Positions 43,620 through 53,858 of a stretch of 64,000 nt of DNA are shown here, in pieces (the first letter of the stretch is position 1; each line of letters starts with the position of its first letter). The DNA lies in NCBI GenBank assembly GCA_963965975.1, contig OZ014412.1:14584849-14648848 (forward strand). Reading direction: 5' to 3'. Below the pieces are notes generated by a model that saw nothing but the letters and a program-made list of their open reading frames with translations, did not search any database and had not been told where the DNA came from. The position numbers and the translations under genes are program-made. This DNA comes from Xestospongia bergquistia (Eukaryota; Porifera; Demospongiae; Haplosclerida; Petrosiidae).

Positions 43620-43990
43620 CTAGACAATTATTAAATTATTATAACCTTTTGGACTCAAATCTTTAATTTTCCCTGTATCCTTTAACCTAAAGAAAGCTTG
43701 CAACAGAATACCACCTCCAACTTTACTATAATACTCAAACTTAAAACACAGTGCTTAATTTGTTATTATTTTATTTATCTGGTCATGTACATATAGTTTG
43801 GTTTGTTCAAAAAACTACTAGTCACTTCAGGAGTTCCTCAATGGTCAGTACTGGATCCTTTATTTGTTACTTCTAATTTATATAGATTATATTACTAATC
43901 TTCCATTCTCGTCTAAAAGCATAACTATCTCTATACCTATGACAAACAAAAAATCATTAAAGCCAATTAATATATGTAATATAGTTGTAA
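43620..43990 (+). pseudogene. LINE reverse-transcriptase relic
   Basis: 43811-43860 encodes LVTSGVPQWSVLDPLF, the reverse-transcriptase motif usually written SGVPQGSVLGPLLF. After frame shifts, 43895-43960 gives ITNLPFSSKSIT and a degenerate catalytic region (YTYDKQKI). Upstream bits (SLIFN, ESLQQN) look like the preceding palm segment. Badly decayed, with stops throughout. Typical of CR1/L2/Jockey-like elements, clade not determined. Confidence 0.65.
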
Positions 43991-45440
43991 TCTAATTTAA
44001 GGGGTAAATAGCAACTTTAAAATAATATTGTTAAAGTTGGTGAAATGATTCTTATAAAGTTGTGTACTGAACACCTCATATATTTGTGTTTGTAAGTCAT
44101 TACAAACTACTGGTATCACTAAATATTTGTTTATAAGTTGTTGGGTTGTGTTTATTGACAAACAATATTAGCATAATTTCTCATGTATGGAGACACCTAA
44201 AGTTTCTTTACCAAAGTTACAAAACTTTGATGATAGCCTAGTGTCTAATAATACATATTTACCTTTATTGCATTAATTAACTGAGCCTGTTTTTTTGCAT
44301 TTTTTAATTGTTAATATCATGTTCACAGGTACTTGTGACACTTACACAATAATGTAAACATTGCCATATATAGTCATCTTTGCTTCTGCTATATAAACAA
44401 AGCAATGTAGCAAGTACATTAATTAATGACATATTAAATATATATACATATAGTTAAGAGTTTAATATAGGTCCTATCAGAAATCAAAACATAGGTCATT
44501 ACAGAAAATGCTTAATACAAGTTAACAGATCTTTCTATCATGAGCCACATTATGTACATCCTTACTATCAAAAAGTCAAGACTTATTGTCTACAATTATT
44601 ATCTTGTTCCTTTCAACAATGTATTCTACTATTTGTATTAATGTATAGATATAGACAGATTGAAGGATTTAATAAATAGTTTAATAAATTTAATATTTGA
44701 AATAAGTACAGAAACAGATAAAGATATTGAGCAGTTGATAAGTGTCATAGATTGATAAAGATAATTAAAATAATTTTTGATAGTTAAACAATCAGAAGTT
44801 GAATAGTTTAATTAATCATCAATGTGGTATGTTAATAATTAATTAATTAATGAACTTTAACAGCATGAGTATTTTAATAGTACATAATTGAGATATACTT
44901 TTATTTGTGTTTGTAGACAATGTAATGTTTAAAAACAAGGATGATAGATGAAATTATATATTCATATATGTAGACTGGTAACTTTTTTATTAGTATCAAT
45001 GTATATAGCCAGTACTGTACACTGTCTTGACAGTAATATCATAGTTTTAAGCTTGTCAACTTTTCTTGACTTTTACTGTATAAATGATGGATTGTGTACA
45101 TATGTTTTTTGATAAGTAGATGAAATGATAAGTCAAATTTATTTATTAATCCATTAATGACATCAAGTATAAAGGTACAACTGATCAACAATAGAATTTA
45201 AAAGACCAAACTCTAACATTAATAAAGTGGCTATGTATGTACAATATATATAATAATAAGAGTGATGATAAAATAACAGGGAAATAATTGTTAACAAAAT
45301 ATAATAATTATTATAAAAAAATAAATAGTAGATAATAGAAAATGTAATTTAACAATAAAGAAAAGAAATAGTGCAAAAAATAATGTCATTTTAAAAAGGT
45401 TAGACAAAAACTAAATTCAAAAAAAATAAACATTTCAACT
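43991..45440. other. no gene recognised
   Basis: Very AT-rich, no exon or element ends seen. Confidence 0.4.
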
Positions 45441-45491
45441 CAACAACAATTGGGCAGTCCACTTATATTTCACTCCATACTTTGACTTTAC

Positions 45492-45660
45492 TTATGTTTT
45501 AGCTAAAAACTGTCTGATTTTCATTGCTGTTGAAGGATATTTAACTATAGCACCTTCAATTGCAGTCAAAACAACATTCCAAGTACAGGTTGATGGAAAC
45601 GTATTCATCCAGTTATGTATGACAGCAATAAGTTTGGTTGTGCTATTATCATTAGATTGT
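45492..45660 (-). pseudogene. death-domain exon relic 1
   Basis: The minus strand reads KLIAVIHNWMNTFPSTCTWN then VVLTAIEGAIVKYPSTAMKI and RQFLAKT, then TAA at 45492-45494. It is clearly homologous to the last exon of the ankyrin/Roc-COR/death gene (53518-53858), which has KLIAVLRSWMDTFPATCTWN. Nucleotide similarity extends past the stop (TATGGAGTGAAATATAA). The first half of the domain is missing: upstream is T-rich unrelated DNA. A partial duplicate of that exon on the same strand. Confidence 0.85.
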
Positions 45661-45699
45661 AATTTTTTTTATTTTATTGTCTATGTAAATGATAATAAT

Positions 45700-45800
45700 A
45701 CGCTATACGGGTTCATCCCATGAGATCAATTTCCAAGAGATCAACTCTCACATAATCAACTCTTTTTGATCAATCCCATGAGATCAACTCCATTTGAACA
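45700..45800. repeat. GATCAACT-type subterminal repeats
   Basis: Motifs CCCATGAGATCAA, AAGAGATCAACTC, ATAATCAACTC and CCCATGAGATCAACTC follow each other within 90 bp upstream of the FLYWCH exon. Probably the left end of a MULE-like element; no right end was recognised. Confidence 0.5.
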
Positions 45801-45953
45801 ATTATTAAATAGTGTCATACACTTTAAACAATTAGTTTCTAGTACCACCTTCTTTGACTAATTAACTTTAGCATATTGAGGTCTGGTCATAGCTTCGCAA
45901 GTATAAAAGCTCTCCATTACAAGCACAGTTATATTTGCCAATTATAAGTTACT

Positions 45954-46240
45954 ATGCCCGAATTTGTCGAAAAACATAGAGGTGGAAAAGCCCTTCATTA
46001 TGAAGGTTACACTTATTTAAAGATAAGGGATGGCTTGCAAGGAAATACTTTCAGGAGATGCAAGATATATAAGAGTGGCTGCAGTGGTAGAGCTACTTCA
46101 GAAGAGTCAAATGTTGTAGTTAGACAAGAGCACAACCATCCTCCAGACCTGCATGGTTGCTTCCAAAAAAGATCAAAAGTTGTGTCTCGGATAATGAAAA
46201 GAGCAAGAGAGGAAACGGTCTCGATTCATAGGATTTATGA
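45954..46240 (+). CDS. FLYWCH-type zinc-finger exon of a MULE-like element
   Basis: ATG 45954 opens MPEFVEKHRGGKALHYEGYT, then YLKIRDGLQGNTFRRCKIYK and EHNHPPD. The pattern fits a FLYWCH finger: LHYEGYTY, then Cys36, Cys43 and His60/His62 as ligands; the usual Trp before the first Cys is Phe. It continues RIMKRAREETVSIHRIYDE, as in MULE-associated FLYWCH proteins (REETV-I--IYDE). The frame runs on to 46340 but loses similarity after about residue 97, near a possible donor (ACATGT/GTAGGT at about 46258). The rest of the protein was not found downstream, so this is a 5' fragment. FLYWCH domains bind DNA or protein. Confidence 0.7.
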
Positions 46241-46358
46241 TGAAACATACATATACATGTGTAGGTACAAAACTAAAATGTATAAAAATTATAAGATATT
46301 AATGAAAATAGCAATTATGACTGACACCAATATATATTAACTTTGTTTATGTTATCAA

Positions 46359-47270
46359 CTAAAGTAAGATATATCCTGTACATGTAATGACTACACCCTT
46401 CTCTTTCTCCTCTTCAGAAAGACAAAGTACTTCCTCATTAAGTTCATCTCTTTCAGTGACAGTCACTTTCTCTTTCCTTTGTACTAGTGTATTATCAACT
46501 ACAATCTATAGAAGATATTATAGTTATTTTATACATATAATTGTATAATGATATTATATAGAAATCAATGATCTCTCTAGATTACTAACTTAGTGTCATT
46601 TACTGGTGAGTACTCAAAATGATTGAAAGCAATGAACACAGTAATAACTCTGTACTGAAATCTATTAAAAGGAGTGGATACATAAATTGTTATATGTCCA
46701 TGTACAGTAAATTATTTATATAAGTGATAAAACTAGCAGTAAAAGGATATTATAAGGATACTCTAAAACAATATCTATAGTTTATAAATAAACTTACTTG
46801 ATATCCATATATTATCAGATCATTTTTAGCTCTACTATTTTCAATAATCTCATCATTTTCTAACTAGTAACAGAATAATATCATATAATATCAATGGAAT
46901 AGACATATTTTGAAGAAGACAATGAAAGCATTTGGTGACCAATGTTGCTACTAACTTTAGTACTAGTTATAAGTGAAGTCTCAATGATGTTGATGATTAT
47001 ATCTTACATTTAACTAGATAAGAATATAGAAAAGACAGTAATTATTATGTTAACACGATGATAATAGAACAATGAAATATCTCACAACACAAAGGTCACA
47101 ATTTTACAAATGTCTAATATACACAACAATTTTAGTAACTATTCAGTTTCATTTGTCTTCCTTAAGTTCAGAGTATTAAATAACTTTTATCAATTATTTA
47201 ATATATAAAACACATCTCTACTAGACTTCACTTACAATATCATCGTGATGTATAAAGTCAGACACAACTT
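46359..47270 (-). CDS. 3' end of an unknown gene (three exons)
   Basis: Exons 47236-47270 (VVSDFIHHDDI, donor GTAAGTGAAG), 46798-46863 (LENDEIIENSRAKNDLIIYG then YQ, donor GTAAGTTTAT) and 46359-46505 (IVVDNTLVQRKEKVTVTERD, ELNEEVLCLSEEEKEKGVVI, TCTGYILL, stop TAG at 46359-46361). All three have AG/GT borders and join in phase 0, and the last two are open over their full length. This consistency makes a real terminal part likely. The protein end is acidic and helical. Family not recognised. Upstream exons were not found in the next 2 kb; the relic death-domain exons on the same strand might belong to the same ancestral locus. Confidence 0.5.
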
Positions 47271-49340
47271 CTGCCAGGTATATATATATTGAGATGTGGT
47301 TATTAATGGACTAATAATATTAAGATAATGTACATACTCAAATATAATTGTGAATGAGACGCAATATAACAAGTAGGTCAATAATATAATCATCTATAAA
47401 ACTTTTTTATTCCATAGACTTTTTATTATCAATACATCATTTTTGTAACAAAGATTATCAAGACAATGTTTCTTTTTGGTGTATTCATTATTGTCATTTA
47501 TATATTATCAGATCTAGTGCTATTCTTTCAGTGTTTATATCTTCTACTTGTTTCTGATTTCCTTCTATTACTTGATATTTTACTCCAAACATCAATGAAC
47601 TAGACATTGAATTTACCATTATTTTATTGTTTCGATTTGATTAGAATAGGTTGTATAATTATATTATGGTGGTTATTTATTTGGTAGAGGAAGTGCATAG
47701 TCCAATGTGTAAATACTAATTATTAATATTTTTAGTTTAGGGTCTAAAATATTGTGTTAATTTCTAATTGCAGTATGCACTTCCTGTGCTGTACAAATAG
47801 CCACTATACATAATTATAGATTGCATAGTAACTATTTGTAAATTCTGAATGACTGTATTATAATATCAGTCAAACCAAGAGCAAAAGAACAGCTGTCATA
47901 CTAAGAGAATAATATAATTCACCTAGTTAATGTAAAGCAAGAGCTACCACATACATGGAGATAGCTAGGAGTGAAGTGAATAATTGGTTTCTTAAAAAGT
48001 AAAAATCATTTACAAATGAACACAATCTAATAGAGATATTATCCTATGACTGGATGTATGTGCTTCTTATTTATTTACATTTTACATCAATATCCTCAAA
48101 ATATTCAGAAACCACTCTTTTAATGAATAGCCATAACACAATACTTGAATACTAATTTAATGTTGATGTTAAAATCTTTTGCATCAGTAGTAATAAATTT
48201 TATGATATCTTTAAACAATTTAGATTATATATATTTAACATGACCTTCTGTTTTATCATTAGTAAACAGGTTCAGTCTAATTAACAGATCCTTTCATTGT
48301 GAGTATATGAGATAAGAGTACATGAAATTTGAAAGTTACACAGTAGGTGCTTGTTTCATCTTATACCTCTAATGACAATGGTCTGTTATGTTTATCATGA
48401 TCTCAATATTCTGTTGTGCTGATTGACAAGTTATCCATGTACTTGACCTTCTATCTTATAATTTTGTCACTGCTTTACCCATTTTTTTAACTACTTTGTA
48501 AATACATTAAGTTAAATTTGCAACAAACTACAATAATATTATATCAGGAACAATTTATTAAAGATTGTCTTTAGTAAGAAAATGACAACTTATTAAAGAA
48601 ACAACTTAAATTATGTCTTAATTGTTTGTTTTTGTATATGTTTCATTAAATTTCTCTATAATTGTTACATGTTTCTGTTACAGTTCCATTTGTAAGTGAT
48701 GACATAAACAATACATGAGCTATCTGCATTCTGTCCAAAGGAAATTACTTAACAACTTAACTGAAGTTCAACATATCTATGTGTGTCAACATGTAAATCG
48801 ATACTGGTATATTTATTTGTGGTAAATAATAAAGATAGAGGTTTCCCCTTTTCTATCGATCATTAACTATTTCCAGATTTACAAAGGTGTGGCTGGATCC
48901 CAAAAGGGTGGAGCTCATATCGTAGTTCATTTATATTATATTTATTTTCAACAGGAAGTGTCAATATGTAATTATAGAAATGAAGTTACACAATACAAAA
49001 AATAAAAGGATTGTAAGGTCATTTTGTCAACAAAATTACTCTGATTGTAGTTAACAAAAACTACAGAAATTTTAAGAATACACAAGATTAGTACATTGGA
49101 AACTAACAATAATTTACAAAAATAGCATAAAATCTTACAGAAGACACTATTAAGAAATTACTCCAAGATTTAGCAAAAGTACTCAAAGCAATAACCGTAA
49201 CATAGTCAAATTATAATATAAAAAAAATAAAAATAAGAACAATTATATATATTTTAAGCTAGTACAAATATAGACATTAATAAACCATAGAAAACCCTTA
49301 AAGAAGTGAAATACTTATTGTCAAACAAAGTCTTTCTAAC
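47271..49340. other. no gene recognised
   Basis: Would hold upstream exons of the 46359-47270 gene, but none could be supported. AT-rich. Confidence 0.4.
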
Positions 49341-49344
49341 AGAG

Positions 49345-49565
49345 TTATTTGGTATGTACGTCTGGTTTAGCTAGAAACTCTTTCATTTTCATTGCAGTAG
49401 AATTGTGTGCTATTATAGAGCTTTCTACTGCAGCAATAACAATCGCCCAAGTCACATCAGTAGGGATCATATCTACCCAAATGTAGATTAAACCCTATTT
49501 CCATCATCTTGTGGGTTACTACTAAAACATTTAATACAAAGTGTTCCACTTCAAAGGCTTGAGTT
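49345..49565 (-). pseudogene. death-domain exon relic 2 (diverged)
   Basis: 49480-49345 reads WVDMIPTDVTWAIVIAAVES then SIIAHNSTAMKMKEFLAKPD and VHTK, stop. This is the C-terminal half of a death domain with the same layout as 53518-53858 (W....P...TW..VL.A......P.TA.KI..FLAK). Further upstream, other frames give AFEVEHFVLNVL and NPQDDGNRV, the expected first half, but with frame shifts. Third death-domain exon on this strand within 9 kb, and the most diverged. Confidence 0.75.
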
Positions 49566-49983
49566 GTCTTTTTATGCATATTTTATATCAGATAGAAGGC
49601 TAAGAAGATCCATAATGCTGGGTTCTTACTTAATGACTCATGATATCTCTATAGTAACAGGAAATTTTAAATTATTGAATGTTTGTTTTTAACTGAAAAT
49701 CAGTGTAGGGTTGACTTAATAGGATTAATACAAATACAGTAAAGCACAGTAAAAGTGAAGGCATAAATTAATTCTAGACTAAATTCTCTTGCCAAGCTCA
49801 CTTTTAACTGCAGTAGCAGCACTTTCATTAAGTTGTACTTAATTAATGTCTTTTGCTGATATGCAATCTTTACAACAAGTAAGTATTTTTGTTTTGAAAG
49901 TCTTAGGGAGAGAGGTAATAGATATGAAAGTACATTTCAGACTTAATGTTTGTCTGAACAACCAATACTAAAAATCAACAAAA

Positions 49984-51108
49984 ATGCCATATATATATAT
50001 ATATATATACAATACAACAAGCAATAAAAATACATTTAAGGAATCCATAGCAACAGAAATGGGATTTGCTCAAGCAACCAGTGATCCCTGCATATACATT
50101 GCACAAAGTGGAGAGCCATTCATAATTGGGATCTATGTTGATGACATCTTACTAGCCGGTAAAAGTGATAAGCGAATAAGTGAAGTCAAGTTAGCTCTGG
50201 CAAAGAGATTTGATGTGAAGGACTTAGGAAAACTCAACTACTTTCTAGGTGTCAAGATAGTACAGAATCACAGAGCTGGTACTATCTGGATTGGTCAACC
50301 GACCTATACAGAAGAAGTCCTAAAGAAGTTCGGTATGGAGAACTGTAAACCCCTTAATACCCCTGTAGAAGTTGGTTTGAAGTTGACAAAAGGGACAGAA
50401 GATAGTGAGTATGTTGACAAGACGCACTATCAGTCAGCAATTGGAAGTCTGTTATATCTGTTGATGAGAACACGTCCAGACATTACTTTTGCAGTAAGCC
50501 TTGCTGCATGTTTTTGTTCAGAACCTACCTCTCAACATCTGATGGCAGTCAAGTATATTTTTAGATACCTAAGAGGAAGCACACACTATTGATTGCTGTT
50601 CAAGAGAAATGGATCCAAAGCAATCATTGGATACTCCGATGCTGATTGTGGTGGTGACACCATTGACTGTAAGTCTATGACTGGTTACTTGTTCCAGATT
50701 GATGGTACAGCTATCACATGGCAGAGTAAAAAGCAATCATGTGTTGTGTTGTCCACAGCAGAAGCAGAATACGTAGCTTTATCGGGAGCTGCACAGGGAG
50801 CAGTTTGGTTGAAGCAGCTTAATCAAGATCTAACTGGAAATAGTGAGTCTGTAATAATTTATGAGGATAAGCAGTCTGCTATTGCAATTGCAAAGAATCC
50901 TCAATTTCATGGAAGAGTGAATCATGTCAACCTCAAGTATCACTTCATACGAGAGCTGGTGAACAATAACAACTATGAAATGAAATATTGTCAAACAAGT
51001 GAAATGATCACTGACATGTTAACAAAAGGACTCGGAAGGATCAAATTTGAGAAATTGAGAGCGATGACTAGGATAGTACCCCTAAAGAACCAAACAGCCT
51101 ACAAGTGA
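49984..51108 (+). mobile_element. Ty1/Copia fragment: reverse transcriptase - RNase H
   Basis: From about 50035, plus strand: the C-terminal part of a Copia reverse transcriptase (GFAQATSDPCIYIAQSGEPF, catalytic YVDD, DLGKLNYFLGVKI, RPDITFAVS, KYIFRYLRG), then one in-frame TGA (50590-50592), then RNase H in the same frame (YSDADCGGD, STAEAEYVALS, EDKQSAI, HVNLKYHFIRE, MLTKGLG) ending TGA after QTAYK. gag, protease and integrase are missing, so it is 5'-truncated. The upstream border is a (TA)n run that supplies a spurious start. A possible 3' LTR beginning follows at about 51115 but could not be paired. Confidence 0.93.
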
Positions 51109-53517
51109 GAAGGAGTATTGGAACATGACACTTTTGACTGTTTGCATAAGACATTATTGCATAATATAATTTAGAGGTGTTAATTGTTTTTTTTGGACTC
51201 TTCCTGAACTTTCCAGTTGCTAGATAGTTCTGACTCTTTTTTGTTGTTATATTATTCTTACTGATTTCTGTACCTATTGTGTCTCTGTTTGATTCATCAT
51301 TACTAAGACTTTAACAGTACATGAACCTTCTCTACTTTATTACACATGTATTGTAACGTTTTCAGAATATGTGGTAGTAATTGTTATAAGGATACATTTG
51401 TATGCTATTAATTCTTCTAGCTACTGCTATTTTGACTAAACTAGAATTACTGACCCATGGCATTTAAAAACGTATTTAATGATGTATTAATTTTAGTTAT
51501 TTATTCTTCAGACATTAGTAGTAAAGTAATTATAATAATTATAATCTATTTTTTACTGTTCCTGATGATAAGTAAGAAAAAATTAATGCCGGAGTTGTTA
51601 TAGTTATCTTAGTGTAACTATAATTCATTAAAAAATTTACACTGGAAAAATTATGTTTCTGTTGCATGAAGATGCTGGAAACGTTTTGAAAATATCAAGT
51701 ATTCTGTTATATTTCTGGTTTTACTAAAGTAAAGAAACATAAATATTTCTTTCAATAGGAAACTAATGTGAAGACCAGATGCTATATAGAAATAATTGAA
51801 AACACAATTTTTTTAAATTTATATTTACGAGAAAAAATGTAATGTTTCCATTGAATTTTATAATTATTTGCAAATGCAACAAATCAAAAAATTTAAACAA
51901 ACACAGGAAAATTAGATGCATTTCCACTATAATGTCCTCACATGAAGGAAATATTATGCAAGTCATAAACATAGCTCCCTCGACACATAAACAGCTTAAA
52001 AACAATAAATGAATTCTTAAATACACCCAACAATTCATGATCATGATATACAATGTAATATACTGTTTAAATTTTTGGATAAATTACTCATATAATAATA
52101 AAATATTTAATAAACACTGCCATAGCAATCATTTCTGAAAAGCATATTCAGATTAACTAACTGTTTTCAGTCAATCAGTAGGCAGGTCTTCCTTCTTTTT
52201 AACAAACAGTTGTTTACTTCATTTTTTGTTCAAAGCTCTGTTTAACACACATATTGGAATACGCTCCATAATTTATGAGCTTTAATCTTAATGTGACAAC
52301 TTGCAAAGTAAGTTCAGTAACATATTTTGTTTGTCACTACAACAGCATTTTGTAGAGTTAATGTTATTCATATCTAAGTTCCATTCAAGGTTCTCTTCCT
52401 CTTCATATAGAGCTAAATATGTTTTGCGTACACAATCGTATCCAATCTTAAGTTATTATAACATGATGTGGGTGGATCATACATACTACCAGTGTTATAT
52501 ATAAAAATTGTCACCAGGATATTACTCTATTTGGAAAAATTGATCATAATTTACTCTGGTAAGCACACCTTACATCTCTACTATTATATACTTTGTGATG
52601 AGCCAGAGGAAACTTTGCTGAGACTCTTGACACAATTTACAGTATATCATTTGTTTAGAAATAAACACTCACTTGACTACACACATAATAAAGTACATAA
52701 AGTGCATGTTATATATTTATTTTACAGTTCTCAGTCCACACCAAAACATTCTATGCCCTAGAGCATAAGGCTAGTATACAGTATTCTTTTGCATTAAACA
52801 TGAGATAATACTTGATTGAGCTAAAAAGACTAAGGATAAAAAGAGATTACTATAGCTCAAGAATTGTATAAATAAATATGTCGTTGTACTATATAAGTTG
52901 CTGCAGTTCTCACTTTGCCTCAGCACATCAATACAACTTACTCTTACTTAAGCAGCAGGTGCAGTCTTTTCTTTCTTGTAGTAGAACCATGGCATTGTCC
53001 AAATCTACCTCCCAAATAATCTCTTAGAAAAATTATCCATTGATGTAAAATTACAATCTAACATTAAGTCTACCATTTACCTGTCTGTTTATAATTATAT
53101 TGTCAATGAAATTATGGACAACAGAATATTCTTTAACTTTAGTACTACATTGAGGTTTTTGATATGAGTAAACAACAAATAGCTGCATTGTTACATGTAT
53201 TAATAACAATATTAATACAAAAGTGATATTCATGAGCTTTCAATTTTTAGCAAATACACACTATCATATCTTCATATTATACACTCATTTATTTTTTTAA
53301 AAAGAGGTGTTAATAACTATATAAAGGATGACGGTACAGATAAAATAGAATTCAAAGTAGCCAAGAAAGTAATTTTTTAAATATGCCATCACAAGTAAAA
53401 TAAGTACAACTCTAAGAATGATATAAATTGCAAACTAACAATGAAAATATTGAAAACTTAAAATCCTATTTAAAAAATACCATTCAAAAACTAAAAACAA
53501 AAAAGGTTTAATCAAAA
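51109..53517. other. no gene recognised
   Basis: Probably contains part of the Copia 3' LTR at its left, and the 3' UTR of the ankyrin/Roc-COR/death gene at its right. A minus-strand AATAAA lies at 53288-53293, about 225 bp after the stop. TATATAAG at about 52893 followed by CTCAGCACATCAATACA could be LTR-like but has no partner. Confidence 0.35.
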
Positions 53518-53858
53518 TCAATTGTCAGTCAACAAATTTACTCCATATTTTGACTGCACCTCAGTTTTGGCTAAAAAATGTCTAATTTTCAATGCTGTTG
53601 AAGGATGCTTAACTATAGAACCTCCTATTGCTGACAAAACAACATTCCAAGTACAGGTTGCTGGAAATGTATCCATCCAGCTACGTAAGACAGCGATAAG
53701 CTTTTCTGTGTTATCATCATTACTTCGACGTAAATCACCTAAAACACGATTTTCCACTTCCAATGCCACGCCAATCTTGTTCCAGTCATACTCAATGTCA
53801 GTCAGTAGACCAACAAGATCTACAAGCTTTGGATTCTTCTCAGCAATGCAAGTGATTT
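53518..53858 (-). CDS. death-domain last exon
   Basis: Acceptor GTTTTTAATACAG. Encodes ITCIAEKNPKLVDLVGLLTD, IEYDWNKIGVALEVENRVLG, DLRRSNDDNTEKLIAVLRSW, then WNVVLSAIGG and LKIRHFLAK, TGA. The six-helix death-domain signature is visible: W-KIG--L at helix 2, the acidic SNDDNTEK loop, LIAVLRSW at helix 4-5 and W--VLSAI at helix 5-6. Relics of the same exon lie at 45492-45660 and, more diverged, 49345-49565. Confidence 0.9.

Noticed and set aside
49984-50034. Start MPYIYIYIY as the beginning of the Copia protein
   Set aside because: The codons are a (TA)n run at the truncated end of the element; homology begins near 50035.
52860-52990. Solo LTR with TATATAAG promoter
   Set aside because: No second copy, no clear TG...CA borders, no duplication; cannot be supported.
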